DNA of 64,000 nt from CAVQUE01 sp046290435 (GTDB lineage: Bacteria > Actinomycetota > Acidimicrobiia > Acidimicrobiales > UBA8592), in assembly GCA_046290435.1 (NCBI GenBank), contig JBKAGO010000052.1, positions 5,817 through 69,816 on the forward strand, read 5' to 3'. The position numbers and the translations under genes were made by a program. This document shows, piece after piece, positions 43,307 to 52,884 of this stretch. Below the pieces are notes generated by a model. That model saw only the letters and a program-made list of their open reading frames with translations. It had not been told where the DNA came from and did no database searches. Each line of letters opens with the position of its first letter. Position 1 is the stretch's first letter.

Positions 43307-44101
43307 TCAGGCGGTGAGGTCCTCGTCGAGGGCGAAGGCGTCGTCGTCGTCGTCCTCGGCATCGGGATCGGCGGCACCGGGGCTTAGGTAGCCGAGCGCG
43401 AATCCGATGATGGTCGGCAGCAGCGTCAGGGGGATCCAGCCGCTCGTCGGAAGCGGGAAGATCCGCAGGACCGAGAACGCCACCGACAAGAGCAGGCCGA
43501 TGCCGAGGCCCGTGACGGCGAACCGGGCGCCGCGGGCGAATCGGTTGGGTGGGAGTTGGTTGCGGCGCAGCGACCACAGGTTGTGGCCCCCGCTGGCTGC
43601 GGTGACCAGCAGCAACAGCAGCGCGAACACGGTCATGGTCGAGATGCCGTTGCCGCGGATGTCGAGGACGAATTCCTCGTTGGCGACGCGGGTGCGGTCC
43701 GAGTCGTCGTAGAGCCGCAGCCAGGTGCGCAGGTAGCCGTGCGCCTGCTCCTCGAGGTCGAAGAAGTCGAGCGGCACGGCCAGGGTGCGCGTCTCGCCCG
43801 GTCCGAGCTCGAGCAGCAGCCGGGTGTCGTAGGTGAGGAAGGTCAGACCGAGCATCTCGCCCTCGAGGCGGGCATGGCCGACGGTCACCAGCGCGTCGCC
43901 GGGGTTGGTGACGGTCAACTCGAGCTCGCTCTCGACACGCGGGTCGAGTGCGAGGGGATCGGTGGAGGTCGCATCGTCGATGGAGACACCGTCGATGGTT
44001 GCCTCGACCTCGAGCTGCACCGAGGCCTCGTCCTCGCCACAGGCCGCGAGCGCGAACACGAGGGCGACGACGACGAGGCCTGCTCTCACTGGGTTTCTCA
44101 C
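43307..44101 (-). CDS. Lipoprotein with extracytoplasmic domain and membrane helices
   Basis: The 264-residue protein opens with a lipoprotein signal ending in the lipobox LAAC (Cys about residue 21). A beta-rich extracytoplasmic domain (about 25-150; ESELELTVTNPGDALVTVG, CARDB-like) comes next, then three or four hydrophobic segments (about 155-240) with a cytoplasmic Arg-rich loop (LRRNQLPPNRFARG) and an Asp/Glu-rich tail. The layout mirrors the C-terminal half of the kinase encoded just upstream, 61 bases away, so the two probably work together. The start is a GTG. The function is unknown. Confidence 0.75.
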   Translation of the reverse strand: MRNPVRAGLVVVALVFALAACGEDEASVQLEVEATIDGVSIDDATSTDPLALDPRVESELELTVTNPGDALVTVGHARLEGEMLGLTFLTYDTRLLLELGPGETRTLAVPLDFFDLEEQAHGYLRTWLRLYDDSDRTRVANEEFVLDIRGNGISTMTVFALLLLLVTAASGGHNLWSLRRNQLPPNRFARGARFAVTGLGIGLLLSVAFSVLRIFPLPTSGWIPLTLLPTIIGFALGYLSPGAADPDAEDDDDDAFALDEDLTA

Positions 44102-44162
44102 GTGCGGTCCCTGATGTCGATTCCGGGATTGTCCAGGTCGAGACGACGTCGACGCAAACCGG

Positions 44163-46184
44163 TTACATGCGGCGCCGGCCGGCATCGATGCGCCGGGCCT
44201 CGAGCCGCCGCTTGATCCTGCGCCTGCGACCGCTGCGCGCAGCGGCGAGCCCGGCGACGACGGCGGCGCCGGCACAGAACAGCGCCGGCACGGCCACGCC
44301 GGCAACGGTGCGTTCGGTGGCCAGCACGGCCGTTGCGAGCAATGCGATGGCGGCGCCCACCACGGCTCCGGACAGGGCGAGCCCGACGAGCGAACCGACC
44401 CGCCGTCGGCCGCGTCGCATGGGGCGGAGGTTGGACTCGACCGCAGCCAGCGAGAAGAGCACCAGCAGCACCGCCCCGACGCCGAATGCGCTGGTGAACC
44501 ACGGGTTGGTGGCGGAGACCGAGATCTGGTGCTCTGCGCTGACCGTGCCGTCGGCGCCGAGCAGCGCCAGGGTCCCCACGACACCACCGGTGACGAGTCG
44601 GGGGGCGATGCCGGTGTCGATCTCCGCGGAGCCGGCGACGACGTCGGCCGTCTCGGTCGCGCCGAGGGGAACACCGACGACATCGAACGAAAGCTCGACG
44701 GCTGCGGTGCCCGGCGGCAGGCCGGAGACGGCGATCGCGTCGTCGAGGTCGATGTCGATCTGATCGCTGGTGGCGACATCGGCGCCGGCGATGGTGGTGC
44801 CTGCAGGCAGCAGCTGGTCGAGTGGTGGTGACCCGACGCCGATCACGGCGATCACGATGCCGATGAGCGCCAGGGCCAGCGCGCCCAGGGCTGCGGCGAG
44901 CGGCGGGCCCGGGGGATGGATGGCGTCGGCGATGTCGACGAACTCGGCGTCGAGGTCGGACTCGTCGAAGCCGACCTCGTGCGCCCGGCGGGTGGGACGC
45001 ACCACGGTGGCGGGCGCAGGCTGCGGCGGCGAGGCACGCACGTGCGGTGGGTTCTCGGCAGTTACCTCGACCTCTGGTTCAGGTAGAGCTTGCGGGTCGA
45101 TGCGACCGACGACCTCGGTACCCGAGGGCTGGGCCGGTACCGCGTCGCGCCCGACGACCTCGGTGCCGCCCGCGAGCGTGCCGTCGGAGCGGGTCCTCGC
45201 ATCCAGGTCGGCGGCCGGGCCGGCGGTGGCGCGTCCGGTCGTGGCTGCACCCTCGACGACCGGCGTGAGCGTCGTGCGTGCCGCCCGCGAGATCGATTCG
45301 GACCCCTGGACCGGCACACCTGCGGTGGTCAGCCACTCGGCTCCCCACACCGTGGCCGCCGCCATCCCCAGTGCGCAGCCGAACTCCTCTGCAGTGGCGT
45401 ACCGGTCGGACGGTCGCCGGGCGATGGCCTGCATCACCACTGCGGCGAGCTCGGCGGGCACGTCGGGGGCCACCGTGCGTAGATCCGGGGGGTCGCCGTT
45501 GACCCGGGCCACCAGCATCGCCGTCATCTGGGATTCGTCGAAGGGCAGACGGCCGCTCAACATCTCGTACAGCATGGTGCCTGCGGCGTAGACGTCGACC
45601 TGGGGCGTGAGCTCTGCACCCTCGGCCTGCTCGGGTGCCATGTATGCCGGCGTGCCCAGCACACTGCCGTCGGCGGTTGCCATGGTGCGCGACCCGTTCA
45701 GCACCTTCGCGATACCGAAATCGGTGACCTTCACTGCATCGGCGGCACCGAACATGAGGTTCTCGGGCTTGATGTCTCGATGTAGCACACCCTGGCCGTG
45801 GGCGTGCTCGAGCGCCGAACAGGTGGCCAGGATGACAGCGCAGGCCCGGGGCATCGTGAGGCCGTCGGACAAGAAACGGTCCCACACGGTGCCACCGGGC
45901 AACGCTTCCATCACGAGCAGGCAGACCCCACCCGATTCGACGTAGTCGAAGACGGGAACCACGTGCGGATGATTCATCGAGGCCAGTACCCGGGCCTCGA
46001 CACCGAAGCGGTGCCGCATGGCGGGATCGGCGCCGAAGGCAGCCGGCAACTCCTTGATGGCGACATCGCGGTCGAGGTGCTTGTGACGTCCGAGGTAGAC
46101 GACGCCCATGGCGCCGCGACCGAGCTCGCGCAGCACCTCGTACTCGGGGAGAGCGGCAGCGACGACTTCGACGGACCGGGCCAT
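44163..46184 (-). CDS. Membrane Ser/Thr protein kinase (PknB-like catalytic domain)
   Basis: The 673-residue protein has an N-terminal kinase domain (15-275): GRGAMGVVY, K44 in VAIKEL, HRDIKPEN (D137), DFG at 155-157 and APE. All key residues are present. A Thr/Val-rich linker carries two copies of GTEVVGR. Then come one membrane helix (about 432-458), an extracytoplasmic beta-rich domain (about 460-570) and three more helices with an Arg-rich end. There are no PASTA repeats, unlike cell-wall-sensing PknB. TAGGGT lies eight bases before the ATG. A promoter region of 261 bases separates it from the divergent giant surface protein, a plausible partner. Confidence 0.9.
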   Translation of the reverse strand: MARSVEVVAAALPEYEVLRELGRGAMGVVYLGRHKHLDRDVAIKELPAAFGADPAMRHRFGVEARVLASMNHPHVVPVFDYVESGGVCLLVMEALPGGTVWDRFLSDGLTMPRACAVILATCSALEHAHGQGVLHRDIKPENLMFGAADAVKVTDFGIAKVLNGSRTMATADGSVLGTPAYMAPEQAEGAELTPQVDVYAAGTMLYEMLSGRLPFDESQMTAMLVARVNGDPPDLRTVAPDVPAELAAVVMQAIARRPSDRYATAEEFGCALGMAAATVWGAEWLTTAGVPVQGSESISRAARTTLTPVVEGAATTGRATAGPAADLDARTRSDGTLAGGTEVVGRDAVPAQPSGTEVVGRIDPQALPEPEVEVTAENPPHVRASPPQPAPATVVRPTRRAHEVGFDESDLDAEFVDIADAIHPPGPPLAAALGALALALIGIVIAVIGVGSPPLDQLLPAGTTIAGADVATSDQIDIDLDDAIAVSGLPPGTAAVELSFDVVGVPLGATETADVVAGSAEIDTGIAPRLVTGGVVGTLALLGADGTVSAEHQISVSATNPWFTSAFGVGAVLLVLFSLAAVESNLRPMRRGRRRVGSLVGLALSGAVVGAAIALLATAVLATERTVAGVAVPALFCAGAAVVAGLAAARSGRRRRIKRRLEARRIDAGRRRM

Positions 46185-46192
46185 GCGCGGCG

Positions 46193-46198
46193 ACCCTA
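46193..46198 (-). promoter_or_regulatory. -10 box of the kinase gene (leaderless)
   Basis: TAGGGT on the minus strand lies eight bases before the ATG at 46184. Confidence 0.45.
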
Positions 46199-46313
46199 GC
46201 GTCGGCGGCAACCGGTGGCGAGTGTTCCGGAGCAGTTCTCGACAGGGTGTAACCAGCGGCGCTACGCGTCGTCGGGAAACGCCGATGAGCTGCGTGCACA
46301 CGCCCGAGATCGA

Positions 46314-46332
46314 ACGAGGGCCTCGCCCTCGT
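46314..46332. promoter_or_regulatory. Perfect hairpin in the kinase/giant-protein spacer
   Basis: Eight-base arms ACGAGGGC and GCCCTCGT enclose CTC within the 261-base divergent spacer. It may be an operator or an mRNA leader element. A TAGCGT box near 46389 could serve the giant gene, about 50 bases before its ATG. Confidence 0.35.
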
Positions 46333-46445
46333 GTGGGGACCCGACGGCGGGAGGATCTGCCTGTGGACCGCTTCCGGCAGTGTGTCCTAGCGTCAACGTG
46401 GCGCACCCCCGGAGACATCGGACGACACCGGCGGGACACCCCTCG

Positions 46446-49400
46446 ATGAGTATCTCTCCACGTCAGTTCGTCGCATCACTGGCTGCGACAGCCATGGTCG
46501 CAGTCGTGCTGCCCATCACGCTCGCCTCGCCCGCGGCCGCCGCACCCACGGCGGCCGACGACAGCGTCGACGTTTTCACGACGCCTGCCTTCGATCCCTT
46601 CGCCAACGACGACGACCCCGACGGGCCCTTCACGTTCGCACCCACTCAGGGGTTCTCGACCGCAGCGGGTGCCACGGTGAGCTGCGGCACCGTCACCGCC
46701 GGTCCACCCTCGTCGGTCACCTGTTCGGTCGACCCCGGGCCGGCACCCGGAGACACCGACACCTGGGCGTACACGATCCTCGGCATCGGCGGTGCCACCT
46801 CATCGGCCACGGTGACCTTCACGTCCTCGGCACCGCCGCCCGACCCGGCGCCCACCGCTGTGGACGACACCCTGACCGTCCAGGCGGGATCGACGGCGAC
46901 GTTCACGCCGACCGCCAACGACCTCGACGACGGCCCGACCTCCGAGCTCGTCGTCACCGCCATCTCCTCGGCCGCGGGTCACACGGTCACGTGCGCGCCC
47001 CCGGCGGCTGGGCTGGCTGCCTGCTCCTATGTCGCCCCCCCGGGCACCGGCGGCACCAGCGACACCGTCACCTACACGATCACCGATGCCGGCGGCGGCA
47101 CCGACACGGGCGAGGTGGCGGTCACCATCACCGCACCCCCGGCTCCCACCGAGACCATCATCACCGTCACCAAGGTCGCCGACCCCGGCATCGGGCGGAC
47201 CTTCACGGTCAACCTGCGCGGGCCCGGCTTCTTCGGGTGCTCGGGAGCGACCTTCACGAGCTTCGTCCTCGCGCCGGGCCAGACCTCGGCGGGCTACGCG
47301 GTGCCCGCCACGGGGCAGAACCTCTGCCTCGACGAGATCTCCGTCGCCGGCTACACGACGAGCTGGTCCTGCCAGGGAACGGTGACCGGCCCCATCGCCG
47401 GAACGAGCCTCGCATCCGGTTCGTCCCAGCGCTTCCAGTTCACCGCCCCGGCGGGCGAGACGGCCATCGCCTGCACGGTGACCAACACCATCGCCCAACA
47501 GACCCGCCTCACGGTGGCCAAGACCGACGCGAGCGGCACCGGCGAGGTGTTCCCGTTCGAGTACTCGGGACTCGTCTCCGGTTCGTTCACCCTGGCAGGC
47601 GGTCAGAGCCAGGTGATCGACCTGCCCTTCGACGGCACGATCGAGTTGACCGAACTCTACGATCGCAATCGGTTCCTCTTCCCGCAGATCACCTGCGTCG
47701 ACGACAACAACCCCGGTGCGTTCGTCGCAGTGTCGAGGAACAACGTCGTCCCACGGATCACCCTTGTACTGGCGGCCGGACGACAGGTCACCTGCACATT
47801 CGTCAACACGGTGCGGCCCACTGTCACCGTGGTCCACGAGGTCGACCCGGCCTCCACGGATCCCTTCACCTACCGCGGCGACCCGAGCTCTGCGTTCTTC
47901 GCCGGTCAGCGGACCTCCACCCTGAGTGACGGCGAGTCGGCCCTGTTCCCACTGTTCCCCGGACGGGCGTTCTCGATCGGTGTCTCGAGCGGGAGGCCCG
48001 CGGAGTTCGACCTCGAAGCAGTCGACTGCACCGTCGCCGGCGCCGGCGGCCCTGTTCCCTACTCGCCCACCGTCGACCTCGACGCCGCCCAGGTCGCGTT
48101 CCCCGAGCTCACCGACGAACAGATCACCTGCACCTTCCGGTGGGCCCGCCAGTCCGCCACCCTCGTGCCGTTGACCATCACGGGTCTCGTCAACGCCGTC
48201 GACCCTGCTGCGCAGCCCCCGGCAGTGATCGAGGTTCGTGACGCTGCCGGCGACCTGATCGACACCGTCACCCTCTCGAACGGGCAGAGCGACACCATCC
48301 TCGCTCCCACCCAACAGACCATCAGCATCCGCCAGGTCGGCCCGCCGGCCGGCACCGTCGTCGTGTGGGACTGCGGCGGCGCCACCGAGGGACTCCTCGT
48401 CGAGCGGGTGCTCGTCAACGCATCTTCACCGACGTGCACCGTCCTCAACAGCTCCACCGCCGGCCTCAGCGGCAGCGCGAGCCTCGAGCTCGTCAAGGAC
48501 GAGAGCCCGGCCCTCGGCGAGCGCTACGAGTGGGGCATCCGACGGGGCGGCTACGACTTCTGCGCCGTACAGACGGGCGAGGGCGGTGAACTCGGCATCG
48601 GCGCCGACCCGTTCTGTTTCGACCGTGACGGCAGCGGATCGTTCTTCGCCGAGTCGGGCCTCGGCGCGGGTACCTACACCGTCACCGAGCTGAGCCGATC
48701 GGGGCTCGTCGTCACCGGTGTCGTCTGCACCGGCGGCGCCACGCTCACCTCGACCATCACCTACGGCACCGTCGACCGCGACGGCATCACGTTCGACACG
48801 TCGACCTTCGACATCACCCTCTCCGGTGGAGCCGCCGTCTGCACGGTGGCCAACCGGGCGCTCACGCCCGGCGATCCGACCGTCACCATCACCAAGGCTG
48901 TCGTCGGCGACATCGCCGGTCCGTTCGACTTCGAGGTGTCGCCCTTCGGCGCGGTGACCGGCGGAATCGCCGGCCCTGACTTCTCCCTCGACGACGGCGA
49001 CACCGAGTCGTTCACCATCGCAGCGGACACGCCGGTCACCCTCACCGAGACGGCCATCGCCGGGGTGAGCACCACGATCTCCTGCGACGGTGGCCCGGCG
49101 GTCCCTGGCACCACCCGCACCTTCGACCTGGCCACCGGCGTGAACACCTCGTGCATCGTGACGAACAGCCTCGATGGTCGCCTGGTCGTAGCGAAGGACG
49201 CCACCCCCGAGGGCCCGACGGCGTTCGGCGTGTCGATCGAGCGCGAGACCGCGCCAGGTGTGTTCGTCGCCGTCGGTGGCGGTTCCATCACCGATCCGGT
49301 CGGACCCGATCCCGACGGCACCGTCGTGGCCACCGCCACTGATGCCGGCACCTACCGGATCACCGAGGCACTGGTGGGCGACTACGTGCCCACCGCTGTC

Positions 49401-52400
49401 GCCTGCACCGACACCACCGGCGCTGCGGTGCCCACCACCGCCATTGCCGTTGCCGCGACCTCGGCATCGTTCGATGTCACCATCGATGCCAACACCGTCG
49501 TCACCTGCGTGATCACCAACACCGAGGCCACGGCCGTCACCCACACGGTCACCGTCACCAAGGCCGTCGACATCGGCGGCGTGCCGGTGCCCGCCGGCAT
49601 CGGCCCCTTCACCGTCACCACCTCGGGTTCGGCCATCGTGGCCGGCGCAGGACCCGTCGACCTCGCCGACGGCGACACCACCTCGGTGATCGTCGAGGAC
49701 GCCTCGTCGCTCACCATCGCCGAGACGGCCGGCGCCGACGGGTTCGTCGTCGCCATCGACTGCGACGGCGGCATCGCTGCCGCCGGCGCCAGCCTCACCA
49801 TTGCGACGGTCACCGGCGACCTCGACTGCACGGTCACCAACACCGCCTCGTCGGTCACGGTGACCAAAGACGTCGTCGGCATCGGCGGCGGCCTCTCCTG
49901 GGACTTCGAGGTCGCGGGCGCTCTCGGAGGCACCGGGGTGTTCTCGCTCGCCGACGGCGCATCCGCAACCGCGGTGGTGCCCGCCGGGGTGGCCACCACG
50001 GTCACCGAACTCGACGCCCTCGGTGCCACCGCCACCGTGGCGTGCGACGACGGCGGTGTCGGCACCGTCACCGGTGCCGCCACCGCGACGCTCACCCCTG
50101 CCGGCGGAGCGGCCTGGACCTGTGTCTTCACCAACACCTTCGACGTCCCGAGCGTCACGGTCGTGAAGGTCGCCGACGGTGTCAGCACGCCCGAGTTCGG
50201 TTTCACCGTCACCCCCGACGGGGTGCCGGGCACCACCGTCGCACTCGACACCGACCCGGCCACCCCGACGCCCGACCGGGTGACCGTCACCGGCATCGCC
50301 GGCGCCGGGTTCACCATCACCGAGGCCACCGAGCCCGGCTGGCGCCTCACCGGCATCACCTGCGACGACGGCACCACCTCTGCCGGTCCGAGCGTCACGA
50401 TCCCGGCCGGCGCCGGCGACGTCACCTGCACCTTCACCAACGTCGAGGACGCCACCATCACCGTGGTCATCGATGCCGATCCTGCGAGCCTCCAGAGCTT
50501 CGCGTTCACCGCCGGCGCGGGTGGTGCGGCACTGCCCGGATCACCGCTCGTCGACGACGGCTCCGGTTCGGACGACGACCGCACCACCTTCGCGGTGCCC
50601 GGCGGCGACACCGTGACCATCACCGAGGTCGTGCCGGCGGGCTGGGTGCTCGCCGACGCCGGCTGCACCAACGGCGCCACCGCCGTCGGCGACACCGTCT
50701 CCTTCACCGCCGACCCCGGGACCGCCATCACCTGTACCTTCACCAACACCCGCGAAGCCGCCACCGTGGTGGTCACCAAGACGACGCTCCCGGCGGCCCC
50801 GGACCTCTTCGCATTCTCGGCCCCCGGCGCGACGCCCGCGACATTCTCGCTCGCCGACGGTGACAGCGAGACCCTCACCGTCCCGGCCGGCGCCCCCCTC
50901 GCGATCACCGAGACGGTGCCCGCCGGTTGGATCTCGACGATCTCCTGCGACGACGGCAGCACCGGAACCGGATCGGTCCTCGTGACCCCGGCGGCGGGCG
51001 CCACCGTGACCTGCGAGGTCACCAACACCGCCGATGCGGGCGGCCTCACGGTCATCAAGGCCGCGGCCCCGCAGGGGCCCGACGTCTACGGTTTCGCGCT
51101 GGAGCCGGTCGGCGGCGGCCCCGTCGTGGCCTTCGACCTCGTCGACGACGGCGGCACCGGCAACGTGGCCTCCTTTCCGGCGCTGGCCCCGGGCGACTAC
51201 GTCCTCACCGAGACCGACAACGGCGGCCGTGAGACGTCGATCACCTGTTCCGATGGCACTACCGCCGACGGGGTGACCGTCTCGGTGACGGTCGCAGCCG
51301 GGGCGACACTGGTGTGCACGGTCGCGAACGTCGCGTCGGCCTCGGTCACCATCGACAAGACGGTCGAGGGATCGGTCGTCGGGCCGTTCGAGATCTCGGG
51401 CTTCCCGGGCCTGGGTACCGAGTCGCTCACCACCGCCGCCTCCACGGTGGTCACAGGGCTGGCCCCGGGCACCTACGTGTTCACCGAGACCGATGCCGGC
51501 GGGGCGGCGGCGACCTCGTCGTCGTGCAGCAACGGCGCCACGGGCGCTGCGAGCATCACCGTCACGGTGGGCCCCGGCGAGGACCTCACGTGCACCTTCG
51601 TCAACACCGAAGGCGCGACCCTGACGATCGCAAAGACGGTGGCGGCCGGGCCGATCATCGGGTCGTTCGATTTCGTGGGCGACCTGGGGGACTTCTCGCT
51701 CTTCGACGGCGGGACCGAGGTGGCCACCGGCCTCGCCCCGGGCACCTACACCGTCGTCGAGGACACTCCTGCCGGCTGGATCGCCACGGTGAGCTGCGAC
51801 GACGGCACCACGAGCCCGACCGGTTCGATCACGGTCACCGTCGCCGCCGGCGACGCCGTCGTGTGCACGGTGTCGAACACCGGGCCCACCGTTGCACCAC
51901 CGCCGCCACCGCCGCCGCCACCACCGCCGCCACCGCCACCGCCACCGCCGCCGCCGCCTCCGCCGGGCGACCCGGGCGACCCGGGTGATCCCGGCGATCC
52001 CGCAGACCCGGGCGACCCGGGCGACCCAGGCGACCCCGCCGACCCGGGCGACCCGGGTGATCCCGGCGATCCCGCAGACCCCGCAGACCCCGGCGACCCC
52101 GGCGACCCGGTTGATCCCGGCGATCCCGCAGACCCCGGCGACCCGGTTGATCCCGGCGATCCCGCAGACCCCGGCGATCCTCCGACACTCCCCGAGCCCA
52201 CGCCTACACCTGATCCGACGGCGGCGCCGCAGCCCACAACCACTCCAACCGACCCCACACCGCAGCCGACCGCCACCCCCGATCCCACCGAGCCGACTCC
52301 CACGGCCACGCCCACTCCCGCACCTGCAGATCCGGACCCGACGCCGACGCCGAGCACCGAGGTCGCACCGCCGGCAACCGACCCCACCCCGTCACCGAGC

Positions 52401-52841
52401 CCGGAACCCTCGACACCCACACCCACACCCACACCCGAAGTGCTCGGCGAGACGACCGAGCGAGCGCTCGAGACGGAGCCGCCCGAGCCGACCGAACCGC
52501 TCACCGAGGACACCGATCTCATCGTCCTCGAGCGGGGCGCCCCGATCCCCATCGACATCGACTGCGACGGGACGGTGACCGTGTCGGTCAACGGCGGCGA
52601 AGCGACCACGGGACCGATCGACACCAGCGGACTCGACCCCGGCGACCACGACATCGAGGTGCGCTGCGACGACGAACCCGTCATTCAGATCACCGCGACG
52701 GTGTTCGATCAGAACGCCGGCGGCGCCGGTACCGCATCATCGGCGAGCGTGGTGATCATGTTCGTCATGTTGGCCAGCGGGGTGGTGGCGCTGACCCCGG
52801 CGTCGGGCGCAGGCGCGCTGGCCTTCGCCCGCCGCCGCTGA
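46446..52841 (+). CDS. Giant repeat surface protein (SpaA/DUF5979-like repeats, polyproline and Gly-Asp-Pro stalk)
   Basis: The 2131-residue precursor has a signal peptide (cleavage after LASPAAAA). Two Ig-like domains with NDxD-type motifs (about 35-235) follow, then about 15 tandem prealbumin-like repeats of about 100 residues (240-1815). A typical repeat opens with VTVTK, contains SLADGD-SETLTVPAG, TITE, a CDDG motif and closes with CTFTNT. The Lys, Glu and Asn of many repeats sit where CnaB domains form isopeptide bonds, and most carry two Cys. Next come 23 prolines (1818-1840), 24 GDP/ADP/VDP triplets, a Thr-Pro-rich stalk, a small beta domain and a C-terminal membrane helix with RRR. 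No LPxTG sorting motif is seen. It is likely a wall-spanning adhesin or filament. Confidence 0.82.
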   Translation: MSISPRQFVASLAATAMVAVVLPITLASPAAAAPTAADDSVDVFTTPAFDPFANDDDPDGPFTFAPTQGFSTAAGATVSCGTVTAGPPSSVTCSVDPGPAPGDTDTWAYTILGIGGATSSATVTFTSSAPPPDPAPTAVDDTLTVQAGSTATFTPTANDLDDGPTSELVVTAISSAAGHTVTCAPPAAGLAACSYVAPPGTGGTSDTVTYTITDAGGGTDTGEVAVTITAPPAPTETIITVTKVADPGIGRTFTVNLRGPGFFGCSGATFTSFVLAPGQTSAGYAVPATGQNLCLDEISVAGYTTSWSCQGTVTGPIAGTSLASGSSQRFQFTAPAGETAIACTVTNTIAQQTRLTVAKTDASGTGEVFPFEYSGLVSGSFTLAGGQSQVIDLPFDGTIELTELYDRNRFLFPQITCVDDNNPGAFVAVSRNNVVPRITLVLAAGRQVTCTFVNTVRPTVTVVHEVDPASTDPFTYRGDPSSAFFAGQRTSTLSDGESALFPLFPGRAFSIGVSSGRPAEFDLEAVDCTVAGAGGPVPYSPTVDLDAAQVAFPELTDEQITCTFRWARQSATLVPLTITGLVNAVDPAAQPPAVIEVRDAAGDLIDTVTLSNGQSDTILAPTQQTISIRQVGPPAGTVVVWDCGGATEGLLVERVLVNASSPTCTVLNSSTAGLSGSASLELVKDESPALGERYEWGIRRGGYDFCAVQTGEGGELGIGADPFCFDRDGSGSFFAESGLGAGTYTVTELSRSGLVVTGVVCTGGATLTSTITYGTVDRDGITFDTSTFDITLSGGAAVCTVANRALTPGDPTVTITKAVVGDIAGPFDFEVSPFGAVTGGIAGPDFSLDDGDTESFTIAADTPVTLTETAIAGVSTTISCDGGPAVPGTTRTFDLATGVNTSCIVTNSLDGRLVVAKDATPEGPTAFGVSIERETAPGVFVAVGGGSITDPVGPDPDGTVVATATDAGTYRITEALVGDYVPTAVACTDTTGAAVPTTAIAVAATSASFDVTIDANTVVTCVITNTEATAVTHTVTVTKAVDIGGVPVPAGIGPFTVTTSGSAIVAGAGPVDLADGDTTSVIVEDASSLTIAETAGADGFVVAIDCDGGIAAAGASLTIATVTGDLDCTVTNTASSVTVTKDVVGIGGGLSWDFEVAGALGGTGVFSLADGASATAVVPAGVATTVTELDALGATATVACDDGGVGTVTGAATATLTPAGGAAWTCVFTNTFDVPSVTVVKVADGVSTPEFGFTVTPDGVPGTTVALDTDPATPTPDRVTVTGIAGAGFTITEATEPGWRLTGITCDDGTTSAGPSVTIPAGAGDVTCTFTNVEDATITVVIDADPASLQSFAFTAGAGGAALPGSPLVDDGSGSDDDRTTFAVPGGDTVTITEVVPAGWVLADAGCTNGATAVGDTVSFTADPGTAITCTFTNTREAATVVVTKTTLPAAPDLFAFSAPGATPATFSLADGDSETLTVPAGAPLAITETVPAGWISTISCDDGSTGTGSVLVTPAAGATVTCEVTNTADAGGLTVIKAAAPQGPDVYGFALEPVGGGPVVAFDLVDDGGTGNVASFPALAPGDYVLTETDNGGRETSITCSDGTTADGVTVSVTVAAGATLVCTVANVASASVTIDKTVEGSVVGPFEISGFPGLGTESLTTAASTVVTGLAPGTYVFTETDAGGAAATSSSCSNGATGAASITVTVGPGEDLTCTFVNTEGATLTIAKTVAAGPIIGSFDFVGDLGDFSLFDGGTEVATGLAPGTYTVVEDTPAGWIATVSCDDGTTSPTGSITVTVAAGDAVVCTVSNTGPTVAPPPPPPPPPPPPPPPPPPPPPPPGDPGDPGDPGDPADPGDPGDPGDPADPGDPGDPGDPADPADPGDPGDPVDPGDPADPGDPVDPGDPADPGDPPTLPEPTPTPDPTAAPQPTTTPTDPTPQPTATPDPTEPTPTATPTPAPADPDPTPTPSTEVAPPATDPTPSPSPEPSTPTPTPTPEVLGETTERALETEPPEPTEPLTEDTDLIVLERGAPIPIDIDCDGTVTVSVNGGEATTGPIDTSGLDPGDHDIEVRCDDEPVIQITATVFDQNAGGAGTASSASVVIMFVMLASGVVALTPASGAGALAFARRR
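51897..51965 (+). repeat. Polyproline-coding CCN tract
   Basis: This stretch holds 23 consecutive proline codons (CCG, CCA, CCT mixed). It is prone to replication slippage and to ribosome stalling, so EF-P dependence is expected. Confidence 0.9.
51966..52181 (+). repeat. Nine-base tandem repeats coding Gly/Ala/Val-Asp-Pro triplets
   Basis: The tract has 24 in-frame copies of a nine-base unit (GGCGACCCG and variants). The unit keeps the frame whatever the copy number, so length may vary between strains. The peptide resembles a stiff collagen-like or polyproline-II spacer. Confidence 0.85.
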
Positions 52842-52884
52842 ACGCTGGGATCGGTCGGCCCGGGCCCGCAGCCCGAGCCCACCG

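Noticed and set aside
46215..46445. N-terminal extension of the giant surface protein
   Set aside because: The signal peptide begins at the ATG at 46446; the extra 77 residues lie in the promoter region and are not signal-like.
51966..52181. CRISPR-like array
   Set aside because: The repeats are nine-base, contiguous, in frame and without spacers; they encode the peptide stalk.
51746..52684. Gly/Ser-repeat protein on the minus strand
   Set aside because: It is the antisense reading of the polyproline and Gly-Asp-Pro tract and has no start context.
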